63,314 nt of DNA from an uncultured Flavobacteriales bacterium (GTDB lineage: Bacteria; Bacteroidota; Bacteroidia; Flavobacteriales; UBA7312). Numbering within the stretch: the first letter of the stretch is position 1; each line of letters begins with the position of its first letter. The stretch is taken from NCBI GenBank assembly GCA_913048435.1, contig CAJWWC010000006.1:1-63314 (forward strand). The letters are read 5' to 3'. Positions 35,106-44,475 of this stretch are shown in pieces. The translations under genes and the position numbers were made by a program. The notes below the pieces were generated by a model. It searched no databases, was not told where the DNA came from, and saw only the letters and a program-made list of their open reading frames with translations.

Positions 35106-35951
35106 TTATTTGTCACCACCAAGTATTATAGGTAAGTCACCTTCCCCATTACCTATTACAATAACTTTGCTGTTAGGTGATTTAGATAATTCTTGAGTGG
35201 TTTCAATACCCTTCCACTTAAGTAGTTGAGGAGTAATTGTTTTAGTAACAATACGTTGAAAATCAGAGATGCCTTCAGCCTCAATTCGCTTTCTTTCGGC
35301 TTCTTTAGATTCTTTCAATAATTTGAACTCATATTCTAACGCTTCTTGCTCTTGTCTTAGTTTATTTTCAATAGCTGCTTGAAGGGTTTGAGGAAGTGTA
35401 ACATCTCTAATTAGAATAGCATCTAAAAATAAATATTTATCAGCAATCGAATTAGATGTAATTTTGAAGATCTTGTCTTCAACTTCTTCTCTTTTTGTTG
35501 AATATAATTCTTCAGGTAAATACTCGCCAATTACCTCTCTAGTTACGGAACGTATTTCAGGTCGAATAATACTCTCTAGATAATCCTCACCAACTAAATC
35601 ATGAAGATATCCTAATTGAGAAACATTAGGAGTAAATCTAAAAGATAAATCTATTTTAATAGAAAGACCATTTTTAGAAAGAACTTCCATAGCCTCATAG
35701 TCTTCTTGTATCTTTACATTATAAATGTACACTTTGTTCCAAGGAGCAACGAAATGAAAGCCTTGTGGAACAACCAAGTCCTTATCTAGACCGCCTCCAA
35801 ATCTTTTGAAAACAACAGCCTTTTCACCGGGATTTACTGTATAAAACATATTACCTCCGGTAATTAATAAAAAAATAATTGCTATGAATCCTAAAACAAA
35901 AAACCTTGGTAATTTTGGGTTGAATCCACCTGAATTGTTAGTATCGAACAT
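35106..35951 (-). CDS. SPFH/prohibitin-family membrane protein
   Basis: The product has 281 residues. A single N-terminal membrane segment (about 16-37) precedes a Band 7/SPFH domain (about 35-210: V-N-P-G-E-K-A-V-V-F-K-R-F, G-F-H-F-V-A-P-W). A coiled coil rich in E/K/R follows (about 195-235). Prohibitin-like proteins form large membrane rings that scaffold proteases such as FtsH or shape lipid domains. It is 18 bp downstream of the VWA-like membrane protein. Confidence 0.92.
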   Translation of the reverse strand: MFDTNNSGGFNPKLPRFFVLGFIAIIFLLITGGNMFYTVNPGEKAVVFKRFGGGLDKDLVVPQGFHFVAPWNKVYIYNVKIQEDYEAMEVLSKNGLSIKIDLSFRFTPNVSQLGYLHDLVGEDYLESIIRPEIRSVTREVIGEYLPEELYSTKREEVEDKIFKITSNSIADKYLFLDAILIRDVTLPQTLQAAIENKLRQEQEALEYEFKLLKESKEAERKRIEAEGISDFQRIVTKTITPQLLKWKGIETTQELSKSPNSKVIVIGNGEGDLPIILGGDK

Positions 35952-35969
35952 GATATAATAATTAAGTTG

Positions 35970-37997
35970 TTAAATATTTGTAGTCCTTTTTCTTAAAAAC
36001 CACTCTAGTGACAAAAATACAAATAATAAAGTGAATAACCATTTCAAGTTAATAAAATCAATCTGCGATTCTTCTTTATAACTTAAATTTTGTGATTCTA
36101 TTGCTGACAATTCATTTTTGAGTTCAGAAAATTGTGATTTATCATAGGATTTACCTCCATATTTTTGTGATAAATTATAAAGAATTTGAGGATTAGCTTG
36201 TGAAGATATTTTCTCTAATTCTAAAGGAAGTACTGAAAACTTACCCTTGTTTAATAACTCTTTACCATTTAATATTACCTTAGCCTCATAACTGTAATTG
36301 CCAACTTTTAACTCATTTAACTCTAATGTGTAGCTGATAGCTGTTTTATTAAATGAAAAATTGTATTCATTTTCATTTTCATCTTTCATCAAAAGACTCA
36401 CCTCAGCACTATTGACTAACTCATAGTTAGCATCGTATAAATCCGCCTCAATTAACAAAGGCTCGTTCTCATAGATAAGTTTTTCATGTCGCAATCTAAA
36501 AGGTCTTTTATCTTCTTTGATAGATAAGAATTGAACGCTTTTGTTGATTAATTCATCGAATAGCTGATGATTATTAGTTTTTAAAAACTCATACAAACGC
36601 CATTTCCACAAGCCTTCAACAGCACAAACAGCTTGTCTGTTTTCTGCTTGCTTACTGAATGTAAAGATGGGGTTTTGAGTAGTTATACCCAATATATTTT
36701 GAGTAAAAAGATGATGATGTTCAGAGTTAAAAGTATATTCTGCTAGAGGACTATATAAGGGTGGTAGTTCTTCCAACCACAAATTCCATTTATCATTCAA
36801 TGAGAATAAAGAAAAGGAATTGTAATCGGAATTAACCTGATTGAGTATACTTTTAGACGGTAAATAACTAAACCACTCTAAAGATAGAGTTTGACTTGAA
36901 TTTCCTATAAAATAAAAGGTAGGAATATTAGGTTCAGTAATACTTAACTGAAAAGCGATTAGCAAACTGTAAGGACTATAATCACCTTTAAATTCTGATG
37001 TGTTTTGTACAACTAACTCATAATTTTCATTTGACTGTATAGATTTACTTATGGCAGCTATATCAGGGTGTGAGATATCACTCAACAAAAGTATTTTCTG
37101 CTTACTTTCTAGTACATCTACAAAGATATTTTGAGTGTTGTTTAAGGTGTTTTGTTCTCCCTCTACAGCTTTGACTTCAATTCTGTAATTGTGAATACCA
37201 GCGCTTTGAGCACTTAGTTTATAGTCAAAAGAAATAATCTCATCATTATGATTTATTAACTTCTCTTTTTTATCAAGTAAAACATCTCCTTCATAAATAC
37301 TAACTTCTAGTCTCTCTCCTTTGGAATATTGAGATAAAACTGTAGTTGATACAGGAAAATAATTACCCAAATATGCAATTTCATTGTATGAAACTGACGT
37401 CAATTCTAAATCTTTCTTGGCAATGGTATCCCCTAAGCATATGGTATATAAAGGAGCATTAAAAGGATAATTGGCATACAAAGGATTAGACCCCGAGTTA
37501 TATATTCCATCAGAGGCAATGACATTAGCTACCACATTACGATTAGAATATATGTCAGAAACCTCATTAAGATAATCTGATAAATTTGTTTTTCTGTCTT
37601 TAAAATCAAAAATTGGATTCCTTTCAACCTTTTCACCAAAAGCATAAATCTCAACTTGAAAATCTTCCTCAAATTCAGCTTTTAAATCATTCAGCTCATT
37701 AACAAAATTTGTGGAGTAATAAAGACTATCTTCATTGGCAATTAGAGAAGATGAATTATCAACCCCAACTAAAATTATTGCTTGTTCTTTATGCGAAACA
37801 AACTGATTTATGTAAGGTTTGAGCAATAAAAAAGTAAGAATAAAAAAGGTCGCAAAGCGTAGGGCGAATAAAAATCTTCTCAGCCATAAAGCGGATTTAA
37901 AGACTCCTTTACTATACAGAACATAAGATACAGCTATGGAAAGGGCAATACAACCCACAATCCATAGCAATGACCATTCTGTAGTAATGTAATTCAT
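35970..37997 (-). CDS. VWA-like membrane protein
   Basis: The product has 675 residues from the ATG at 37997, which overlaps the fabG stop by one base (TAATG); an upstream start at 38018 would overlap fabG more. Two or three membrane segments lie in the first 65 residues. A VWA-like core starts with I-I-L-V-G-V-D-N-S-S-S-L (a D-x-S-x-S metal site), followed by immunoglobulin-like beta domains. One membrane helix lies near the C-terminus, followed by R-K-R. Such proteins often accompany MoxR ATPases, but none is adjacent here. The function is unknown. Confidence 0.8.
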   Translation of the reverse strand: MNYITTEWSLLWIVGCIALSIAVSYVLYSKGVFKSALWLRRFLFALRFATFFILTFLLLKPYINQFVSHKEQAIILVGVDNSSSLIANEDSLYYSTNFVNELNDLKAEFEEDFQVEIYAFGEKVERNPIFDFKDRKTNLSDYLNEVSDIYSNRNVVANVIASDGIYNSGSNPLYANYPFNAPLYTICLGDTIAKKDLELTSVSYNEIAYLGNYFPVSTTVLSQYSKGERLEVSIYEGDVLLDKKEKLINHNDEIISFDYKLSAQSAGIHNYRIEVKAVEGEQNTLNNTQNIFVDVLESKQKILLLSDISHPDIAAISKSIQSNENYELVVQNTSEFKGDYSPYSLLIAFQLSITEPNIPTFYFIGNSSQTLSLEWFSYLPSKSILNQVNSDYNSFSLFSLNDKWNLWLEELPPLYSPLAEYTFNSEHHHLFTQNILGITTQNPIFTFSKQAENRQAVCAVEGLWKWRLYEFLKTNNHQLFDELINKSVQFLSIKEDKRPFRLRHEKLIYENEPLLIEADLYDANYELVNSAEVSLLMKDENENEYNFSFNKTAISYTLELNELKVGNYSYEAKVILNGKELLNKGKFSVLPLELEKISSQANPQILYNLSQKYGGKSYDKSQFSELKNELSAIESQNLSYKEESQIDFINLKWLFTLLFVFLSLEWFLRKRTTNI

Positions 37998-38743
37998 TAA
38001 GTGAGCATTCCTCCACAAACATTTAACACTTGTCCTGAAATATATGCTGACATATCAGAAGCTAAAAAGACAGTTGCATTAGCAATATCTTCGGGGGTTC
38101 CTCCACGTTTCAATGGAATACTATCTGTCCAGCCTTTCACAATGTTTTCATCTAACTTAGCCGTCATTTCTGTCTCTATAAAACCAGGAGCAATAACGTT
38201 ACAACGGATATTTCTAGAGCCCAATTCTAGAGCTGTAGATTTTGAAAAACCTATGATACCAGCTTTTGAAGCCGAATAATTAGCTTGACCAGCATTACCT
38301 TTTACACCAACAACAGAGCTCATGTTTATTATAGAACCTGAACGTTGTTTAAGCATAGGTCTTAAAACAGCTTTTGTTAAGTTAAAAATAGACTTCATAT
38401 TAACCTCCATGACCGTATCAAAGTCTTCTTCACTCATGCGCATTAACAGGTTATCTTTGGTAATACCTGCATTGTTTACTAATACATCAATGCTACCAAA
38501 AGTTTCCATGACTTGGTCGGCCAAATCTTGAGCAGCTTCAAATTTTGAAGCGTCCGATTTGAAGCCTTTAGCTTTTATTCCAAAAGCTGATAATTCTTCT
38601 TCTAGAGCTTTGGCTTTTTCTTCAGATGACAAATACGTAAAAGCAATATTGGCTCCTTGCTTGGCAAAGGTTAATGCTATTCCTTTTCCTATTCCTCTTG
38701 AGGCACCAGTGATTATGGCCGTTTTACCTTCTAATAATTTCAT
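37997..38743 (-). CDS. fabG: 3-oxoacyl-ACP reductase
   Basis: This NADPH-dependent SDR enzyme reduces beta-ketoacyl-ACP in each round of fatty acid elongation. The product has 248 residues. The cofactor motif G-A-S-R-G-I-G-K-G is near 14-22, and N-N-A-G is near 89-92. The catalytic serine (M-S-S near 141) and Y-S-A-S-K (Y near 154) complete the site. G-M-L-T ends the protein. It stands alone rather than in a fab cluster. A near-consensus -7 box (TATTTTAG at 38763-38770) precedes it. Confidence 0.95.
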   Translation of the reverse strand: MKLLEGKTAIITGASRGIGKGIALTFAKQGANIAFTYLSSEEKAKALEEELSAFGIKAKGFKSDASKFEAAQDLADQVMETFGSIDVLVNNAGITKDNLLMRMSEEDFDTVMEVNMKSIFNLTKAVLRPMLKQRSGSIINMSSVVGVKGNAGQANYSASKAGIIGFSKSTALELGSRNIRCNVIAPGFIETEMTAKLDENIVKGWTDSIPLKRGGTPEDIANATVFLASDMSAYISGQVLNVCGGMLT

Positions 38744-38783
38744 TGTTTTTTAAATTTAAATGCTAAAATAATAGTATTCCAAT

Positions 38784-38808
38784 AAAAAAGACGCTTAAAG
38801 CGTCTTTT
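38784..38808 (-). terminator. Terminator after sucD
   Basis: A 7-bp stem (38790-38796 / 38798-38804) with a tiny loop is followed by T6 on the minus strand. It separates the sucD transcript from fabG. Confidence 0.8.
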
Positions 38809-38830
38809 CTACTAATTTTTATCGTTTGAG

Positions 38831-39709
38831 TTAGGCATTAACACCCATCAATTCGGCCATTTTAGAGCCAATTTTTGCAGGAGAAGCTACGACATGAATA
38901 CCACATTCGCTAAGGATTCTCATTTTAGCCTCTGCCGTATCGTCTTCACCACCTACTATTGCACCAGCATGTCCCATAGTTCTTCCCTTAGGAGCAGTCT
39001 GACCAGCTATAAAACCAACTACTGGTTTTGTGCCATTTGCTTTAATCCAATATGCAGCATCAGCTTCTAACTGTCCACCTATCTCACCAATCATGATAAT
39101 AGCATCTGTTTCAGGGTCGTTCATCAATAATTCAACAGCCTCTTTTGTAGTCGTACCAATGATGGGGTCACCACCAATACCAATAGCGGTAGAAATTCCC
39201 ATTCCTGCCTTAACCACTTGATCAGCCGCCTCATAGGTTAGTGTTCCTGATTTAGAAACAACCCCTATTCTACCCGATTCAAAAACAAAGCCTGGCATAA
39301 TACCGCATTTGGCTTCTCCTGGCGTAATAACACCTGGACAGTTTGGGCCCACCAAACGGCAATCTTTATCAGATAAATATTCTTTTACTATAATCATATC
39401 TTTGGTAGGAATACCTTCGGTTATGCATATAATCACTTGAATACCTGCTGCTGCTGCCTCCATAATAGCATCGGCTGCGAAAGCTGGTGGTACAAAAATT
39501 AAAGACGTATTAGCACCTACTTTTTCTACTGCTTCAACAACAGTATTAAAAACAGGTCTATCAAGATGAGTTTGACCACCTTTGCCTGGTGTTACACCAC
39601 CAACAACATTTGTGCCATACTCTATCATTTGACCGGCATGGAAAGTACCTTCACTACCTGTAAAACCTTGAACAATAACTTTAGAATCTTTGTTTACTAA
39701 TACGCTCAT
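38831..39709 (-). CDS. sucD: Succinate-CoA ligase, alpha subunit
   Basis: The subunit binds CoA and carries the phosphohistidine in the TCA-cycle step that makes ATP or GTP. The product has 292 residues from the ATG at 39709. The frame is open upstream to 39796 but the extension lacks homology and covers the promoter. Motifs are [16 protein letters not shown], and the phosphohistidine site M-G-H-A-G-A-I near the C-terminus. The beta subunit gene sucC is not in this window. Confidence 0.97.
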   Translation of the reverse strand: MSVLVNKDSKVIVQGFTGSEGTFHAGQMIEYGTNVVGGVTPGKGGQTHLDRPVFNTVVEAVEKVGANTSLIFVPPAFAADAIMEAAAAGIQVIICITEGIPTKDMIIVKEYLSDKDCRLVGPNCPGVITPGEAKCGIMPGFVFESGRIGVVSKSGTLTYEAADQVVKAGMGISTAIGIGGDPIIGTTTKEAVELLMNDPETDAIIMIGEIGGQLEADAAYWIKANGTKPVVGFIAGQTAPKGRTMGHAGAIVGGEDDTAEAKMRILSECGIHVVASPAKIGSKMAELMGVNA

Positions 39710-39733
39710 TTTTGATTTATATTTATTTCGCTG

Positions 39734-39768
39734 CAAATTTATAATGAAATATGGATTAGTAAAACAAA
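39734..39768 (-). promoter_or_regulatory. sucD: Promoter of sucD (TTTG-N23-TAAATTTG)
   Basis: The exact -7 box is at 39734-39741 and TTTG at 39765-39768, 23 bp apart on the minus strand. The leader is about 20 nt, which supports the start at 39709. Confidence 0.65.
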
Positions 39769-39784
39769 AAAGCAAAAGACTTTC

Positions 39785-39792
39785 TATCTTTG
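39785..39792 (+). promoter_or_regulatory. mnmE: -7 box (TATCTTTG) 4 nt before mnmE; leaderless candidate
   Basis: This is an exact consensus match ending 4 nt before the conserved mnmE ATG at 39797. With the usual start-site position, transcription begins at the A of the start codon. No TTTG at the normal -33 distance. Confidence 0.6.
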
Positions 39793-39796
39793 TCAA

Positions 39797-41149
39797 ATGT
39801 TTATCAACAATGATACTATTTGCGCCTTAGCAACTTCGTCTGGTCAAAGTGCTATTTCTGTGATACGACTTTCAGGTCCTCAAGCTATTCCTATTTGTAA
39901 TGCCTTTTTTATCAATAAAGACTTGACTAAAGTAGATAGTCATACCCTACATTTTGGCACGATTAGAAAAGACCATAAAATTTTAGACGAAGTGGTGGTT
40001 AGTGTTTTTAGAAATCCACACTCTTACACTGGTGAAGATGTCATAGAGGTATCTTGTCACGGCTCAGTTTATATCCAAAACCAACTCATACAGTTGTTTA
40101 TTGGTGCTGGTGCTAGAATGGCTAAGGCAGGTGAATTTACTTTAAGGGCATTTGCCAATGGTAAAATGGACTTATCACAAGCCGAGGCCGTGGCTGATTT
40201 AATAGCTTCAGAAAGTGAATCAGCTCACCAAGTGGCTATGCATCAAATGCGTGGTGGTTTTTCTAGCGATTTAAAAGAGTTAAGACAAGAGCTTATCAAT
40301 TTCGCTGCTTTGATAGAATTGGAGTTGGACTTTGGTGAAGAAGATGTAGAATTTGCCGATAGAGAAAGATTTAACCTACTGTTAGAAAAAATAAAAAAGG
40401 TTATTCAAAACCTTATTGATTCGTTTGCTATTGGTAACGTTCTAAAAAATGGTGTGCCAGTAGCCATAATTGGGCAACCCAACGTAGGGAAATCTACCTT
40501 ACTTAATGCTTTACTAAAAGAAGACAGAGCCATCGTTTCAGAAATTGCAGGAACAACTAGGGACACCATAGAAGATGTCATTATTTTAGGCGGCATACAA
40601 TTCCGTTTTATAGATACTGCTGGTTTAAGAGAAACTCAAGACAGCATTGAAAAGATTGGTATAGAAAAGGCTGTTGAGAAAGCCCTAAGCGCTCAAATTA
40701 TTGTATTCATCATTGACGCCTCACAAAACCTTAACGAACAGCTTCGTGAGTTAGAAATACTTAAAGAAAAAGGGCTAAAAGAACCGTTGGTCGTAGTTAA
40801 TAAAATTGACTTGAATGGCGATTTAAATGAAAAATTACCAAATGCCATTTACATATCTGCTAAACACAATAAGGGCATAGAAGCATTTTCACAACAAATA
40901 ATCGATTTAGTCAACACTTCATCATCAGACAATAGTACTTTAATAAGCAACAGTAGACACTTAGAGTCATTGACCCTTTCATTAGAAAATATCATCAAAA
41001 CCAGCAATGGCCTAAAAGATGGAACAAGTGGAGATTTCTTGGCTATGGACGTTCGTCAAGCGCTACAACACATAGGTGAAATTACTGGCGAAATTTCTTC
41101 CGATGATTTGTTAGAAAATATTTTCTCCAACTTCTGTATTGGAAAATAA
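39797..41149 (+). CDS. mnmE: tRNA uridine-5-carboxymethylaminomethyl(34) synthesis GTPase
   Basis: MnmE works with MnmG to modify wobble uridine 34 of tRNAs, using folate and GTP. The product has 450 residues. The N-terminal folate-binding domain begins D-T-I-C-A-L-A-T. The G domain has G1 [10 protein letters not shown]3 D-T-A-G and G4 N-K-I-D. The C-terminal C-I-G-K is the invariant catalytic cysteine motif. The start is fixed by homology and lies only 4 nt after a promoter box. Confidence 0.98.
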   Translation: MFINNDTICALATSSGQSAISVIRLSGPQAIPICNAFFINKDLTKVDSHTLHFGTIRKDHKILDEVVVSVFRNPHSYTGEDVIEVSCHGSVYIQNQLIQLFIGAGARMAKAGEFTLRAFANGKMDLSQAEAVADLIASESESAHQVAMHQMRGGFSSDLKELRQELINFAALIELELDFGEEDVEFADRERFNLLLEKIKKVIQNLIDSFAIGNVLKNGVPVAIIGQPNVGKSTLLNALLKEDRAIVSEIAGTTRDTIEDVIILGGIQFRFIDTAGLRETQDSIEKIGIEKAVEKALSAQIIVFIIDASQNLNEQLRELEILKEKGLKEPLVVVNKIDLNGDLNEKLPNAIYISAKHNKGIEAFSQQIIDLVNTSSSDNSTLISNSRHLESLTLSLENIIKTSNGLKDGTSGDFLAMDVRQALQHIGEITGEISSDDLLENIFSNFCIGK

Positions 41150-41220
41150 GAGCCACAATAGCTAGCCAAAAGCTATAAAAAATATGTGTGTCAAATTGTT
41201 TTTTTTAAGATATTAGCTGA

Positions 41221-42162
41221 ATGATGAAAAACTTCTTTTTCATTTTATCCTTTTCTCGTTCTGGCAGTACAACTCTGGGGCAAAAATTAAACGACCATTC
41301 GGATGTAGATGTAATCAACGAAAGTTGGATTTTCAACCTATTAGGTGTTTTAAAATGGAAAAAATTAAGCCCATTGAGGCAAAAGTATATTCTGAATCAA
41401 CTGAATAAAGGAAAAAAATCCATCACTAACATACAAGCAAACGAAATTAAAGACGATAATATTTCTGTTGAGCATTTTTTCCAAGCTATTTTTCCAACAG
41501 TATCTAATTTTATTGGCGAAAAAACACCTACTAATCTTTTTTATTACCCCTATTTAAAGGCACAATTTAAATCGGCAAAATTTTTATTTCTAAAAAGACA
41601 CCCCTTAGCTATTTGCTCCTCCTACTTCAATCGATGGTATTCTTCCATTTATGACGATAAATTTATTATCGAAACTGTAGATGTTATTAAGGCATACTTT
41701 AATAAGTTCGAATCAATTGAAGAAAAAGATGAAATTCTACAATTGAAATATGAAGATTTAGTTAGCGATAGCAAACTATGGCTAACTGCAATTGCTGAAC
41801 ATATTGGCTCTAAATTCGAGGAAAATATGCTTACAGAATCTGAGGTAAAACTTTTTGAAAATTCTGAAGACGAAAAACACCATCAAGACTCCCACAAGTC
41901 TCTAAACACAAGTCATATTGACAAATACAAAAGCGTATTTACACCCCTACAATTGCAAGAGCTAAGCTATCTGCTTAGAGAAGAAATCAATGCATTAGGC
42001 TATTCTGTAAAAGAAATTACACCCAACCCAAGACTTTTGCGTTTGGAAAAAAGAATTGGCTTAAAACGTTCACCAGCAAGCCTCTTTTATAGAACAAAAG
42101 TAAGGCTCATAAAAACCAAATTATCTTACCTTAAATTCATATTAGAACAAGGATTTAGATAA
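41221..42162 (+). CDS. PAPS-dependent sulfotransferase family protein
   Basis: The product has 313 residues. The 5'-phosphosulfate loop S-R-S-G-S-T-T-L is near 11-18. The 3'-phosphate-binding segment F-L-K-R-H-P-L-A-I-C-S-S-Y is near 118-130. Both are hallmarks of sulfotransferases that use PAPS. The acceptor is unknown: a glycan, a lipid or a small molecule. There is no signal peptide, so it acts in the cytoplasm. It stands alone between mnmE and lpdA, with no PAPS-synthesis genes nearby. A domesticated or transferred accessory gene is possible. Confidence 0.85.
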   Translation: MMKNFFFILSFSRSGSTTLGQKLNDHSDVDVINESWIFNLLGVLKWKKLSPLRQKYILNQLNKGKKSITNIQANEIKDDNISVEHFFQAIFPTVSNFIGEKTPTNLFYYPYLKAQFKSAKFLFLKRHPLAICSSYFNRWYSSIYDDKFIIETVDVIKAYFNKFESIEEKDEILQLKYEDLVSDSKLWLTAIAEHIGSKFEENMLTESEVKLFENSEDEKHHQDSHKSLNTSHIDKYKSVFTPLQLQELSYLLREEINALGYSVKEITPNPRLLRLEKRIGLKRSPASLFYRTKVRLIKTKLSYLKFILEQGFR

Positions 42163-42220
42163 TGTTCATTCAAAATAATTTATTTGACTAAATTACTTCG
42201 CTTTCTGTTTTAGAATTTAT

Positions 42221-42228
42221 TAGATTTG
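42221..42228 (+). promoter_or_regulatory. lpdA: -7 box (TAGATTTG) for lpdA
   Basis: An exact TAnnTTTG match lies 25 nt before the ATG at 42254. No -33 TTTG at normal spacing. Confidence 0.45.
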
Positions 42229-42253
42229 TAACGATTTAAAACACAAAGAAAAT

Positions 42254-43642
42254 ATGAATTTTGATGTCATTGTTATAGGAAGTGGACCAGGAGGATATGT
42301 TACTGCCATTCGCGCTTCACAATTAGGTTTAAAAACAGCTATCGTAGAAAAAGAATCTCTAGGTGGTGTGTGTTTAAACTGGGGATGTATTCCTACCAAA
42401 GCCTTGTTGAAATCAGCACAAGTATTTGAATACATTCAACACGCTGAGGATTTCGGTATAAATGTAAAAGATGCTGATGCAGATTTTGGCTCTGTTATTA
42501 AACGTTCAAGAGGCGTTGCTGATGGCATGAGTAAAGGAATTGACTTCTTGATGAAGAAGAATAAGATAGAAGTGATAATGGGAACAGCTAAAGTAAAAGC
42601 TGGTAAAAAAGTAGATGTAGTAGATGCTGATGGCAAAACTACAGAGTATAGTGCTTCAAACATCATTATTGCTACAGGTGCTCGTTCTAGAGAATTACCA
42701 AACCTACCACAAGATGGAAAGAAAATTATTGGCTACAGAAAAGCTATGACTTTAAATAAAAAACCATCTAAAATGGTAGTTGTAGGTTCTGGGGCAATTG
42801 GCGTAGAATTTGCTTATTTCTATAATTCCATGGGGGTTGATGTAACCTTAGTTGAATACATGGCTAATATTGTTCCTGTCGAAGATGAGGAGGTTTCTAA
42901 ACAATTAGCTCGTTCGTTCAAAAAATCTGGTATTAAAGTATTGACCAATTCATCAGTTGAAAGCGTGGATACTTCCAAAAAAGGTTGTATAGTTAGTGTC
43001 AAAACTAAAAAAGGTGAAGAAACCATAGAGTGTGATGTTGTTCTTTCTGCAGTTGGTATCATAGCCAACATTGAAAATATAGGTTTGGAAGATGTCGGCA
43101 TTGTTACTGATAAAGGCAAAATACTAGTCAACGACTTTTATCAAACTAATATTCCAGGCTATTATGCAATTGGTGATATATTGCCAACTCAAGCATTAGC
43201 TCACGTAGCATCTGCTGAAGGTATTATATGTATAGAAAAAATATCAGGGCTTAATCCTGATCCTCTTGACTACAATAATATTCCAGGTTGTACGTATTGT
43301 TCACCAGAAATATCTTCTGTGGGCTACACTGAAAAAGCCGCTAAAGATGCTGGATTCGATGTAAAGGTTGGTAAATTCCCATTCTCCGCATCAGGAAAAG
43401 CTTCAGCTGCAGGACACAAAGACGGCTTTGTTAAGGTTGTTTTTGATGCTAAATATGGTGAGTGGCTAGGCTGTCACATGATTGGCTACAATGTGACTGA
43501 AATGATTGCCGAAGCCGTTGTAGCACGTAAACTGGAAACTACAGGTCATGAAATTCTAAAAGCAGTACACCCTCACCCAACTATGAGTGAGGCAGTAATG
43601 GAAGCTGTTGCTGCTGCTTACGATGAAGTGATACATATGTAA
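42254..43642 (+). CDS. lpdA: Dihydrolipoyl dehydrogenase
   Basis: This is the E3 flavoprotein of 2-oxoacid dehydrogenase complexes and the glycine cleavage system. The product has 462 residues. The FAD motif G-S-G-P-G-G-Y is near 9-15, and the redox disulfide lies in G-G-V-C-L-N-W-G-C-I-P (C41 and C46). The NAD motif is G-S-G-A-I-G-V-E-F, and the active-site H-P-H-P-T-M-S-E is near the C-terminus. It stands alone, without E1/E2 neighbours, so it may serve several complexes. Confidence 0.97.
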   Translation: MNFDVIVIGSGPGGYVTAIRASQLGLKTAIVEKESLGGVCLNWGCIPTKALLKSAQVFEYIQHAEDFGINVKDADADFGSVIKRSRGVADGMSKGIDFLMKKNKIEVIMGTAKVKAGKKVDVVDADGKTTEYSASNIIIATGARSRELPNLPQDGKKIIGYRKAMTLNKKPSKMVVVGSGAIGVEFAYFYNSMGVDVTLVEYMANIVPVEDEEVSKQLARSFKKSGIKVLTNSSVESVDTSKKGCIVSVKTKKGEETIECDVVLSAVGIIANIENIGLEDVGIVTDKGKILVNDFYQTNIPGYYAIGDILPTQALAHVASAEGIICIEKISGLNPDPLDYNNIPGCTYCSPEISSVGYTEKAAKDAGFDVKVGKFPFSASGKASAAGHKDGFVKVVFDAKYGEWLGCHMIGYNVTEMIAEAVVARKLETTGHEILKAVHPHPTMSEAVMEAVAAAYDEVIHM

Positions 43643-43662
43643 AAAGATTTAATCTTATCATT

Positions 43663-43692
43663 AAAAAGCCCCGCAAAAATGCAGGGCTTTTT
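43663..43692 (+). terminator. Bidirectional terminator between lpdA and the FKBP gene
   Basis: A 12-bp stem (43663-43674 / 43681-43692) with a 6-nt loop is flanked by A5 and T5 runs. One C-A mismatch on the plus strand is a G-U on the minus strand. It serves both convergent genes. Confidence 0.88.
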
Positions 43693-43718
43693 AATGAATT
43701 TACACGCTTATTAAGAAT

Positions 43719-44381
43719 TTAATCTGCTATTGAAATTAACTCTACTTCAAAAATTAGTGTTGCATTTGGGCCAATAGAACCACCAGCACCTCTTTCACCG
43801 TAAGCCAAATTTGATGGGATAAATAATTTGTACTTAGCACCAGGCTTCATCAATTGTAAAGCCTCAACCCATCCTGGAATAACTCCATTTACTGGGAATG
43901 TTGCTGGCTGACCTCTATCAACAGAACTATCAAATACAGTACCATCAATTAACGTTCCATGATAATGAACTGTTACTTGGTCAGTTTCTTTAGGAGAATC
44001 ACCAGAACCTTCTGCCAATACTTCATACTGCAATCCAGTAGCTGTCGTTGTTACGCCTTCTCTTTTGGCATTTTCAGCTAAAAACTTTTCTCCAACCTCT
44101 ACATTAGCAGACTTAGCTTCTTTAGCTATTTTACCAAAGTAATCTTGTAAAATAATATTAGATTCTTGTTCAGAAATCTTTAATTCATTTCCTTCAAATA
44201 CGTCAGTAAACGCTTGAGCAATAGCCTTAGAGTCAATACTTTCTAATCCTTGATTTTTAACGCTTTTGGCTACGTTGACACCCAAACTGTAACTTACTTT
44301 TTCCATTTCTGTGTTTAAATTTTGTGCATTAATGTTAGTTATTCCCACTATTAAAATGAGGGATAAAATAATTTTTTTCAT
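43719..44381 (-). CDS. FKBP-type peptidyl-prolyl isomerase, periplasmic
   Basis: The product has 220 residues from the ATG at 44381. A -7 box at 44404-44411 rules out the longer frame from 44423. A normal signal peptide (L-S-L-I-L-I-V-G-I-T-N-I-N-A-Q) has no lipobox cysteine. The FkpA-type dimerisation region and FKBP domain match the lipoprotein at 15174-15848 closely, with long identical stretches such as D-Q-V-T-V-H-Y-H-G-T-L and G-V-I-P-G-W-V-E-A-L. The two look like a duplication specialised for soluble and membrane-anchored forms. Confidence 0.95.
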   Translation of the reverse strand: MKKIILSLILIVGITNINAQNLNTEMEKVSYSLGVNVAKSVKNQGLESIDSKAIAQAFTDVFEGNELKISEQESNIILQDYFGKIAKEAKSANVEVGEKFLAENAKREGVTTTATGLQYEVLAEGSGDSPKETDQVTVHYHGTLIDGTVFDSSVDRGQPATFPVNGVIPGWVEALQLMKPGAKYKLFIPSNLAYGERGAGGSIGPNATLIFEVELISIAD

Positions 44382-44403
44382 TTCAGTTAATTTTATTGAA
44401 TTG

Positions 44404-44411
44404 CAAATATA
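44404..44411 (-). promoter_or_regulatory. -7 box (TATATTTG) for the periplasmic FKBP
   Basis: An exact consensus box on the minus strand, 22 nt from the ATG at 44381. Confidence 0.5.
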
Positions 44412-44452
44412 CTTTAAAATCATTTATTAAAGTTTTTATGAGCGATGTTTTG

Positions 44453-44460
44453 TATCTTTA
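44453..44460 (+). promoter_or_regulatory. Near-consensus -7 box (TATCTTTA) for rfbC operon
   Basis: The box has one mismatch to TAnnTTTG and lies 15 nt before the ATG at 44476, in the short divergent gap with the FKBP gene. Confidence 0.35.
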
Positions 44461-44475
44461 TACCTTTTAGAAAAT

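Noticed and set aside
38831-39796. Longer sucD start at 39796
   Set aside because: The 29-residue extension has no family similarity and spans a strong promoter; the ATG at 39709 begins the conserved protein.
41150-41220. Possible promoter or small RNA before the sulfotransferase
   Set aside because: The 71-bp gap has no TAnnTTTG box and no stable hairpin; nothing supportable was seen.
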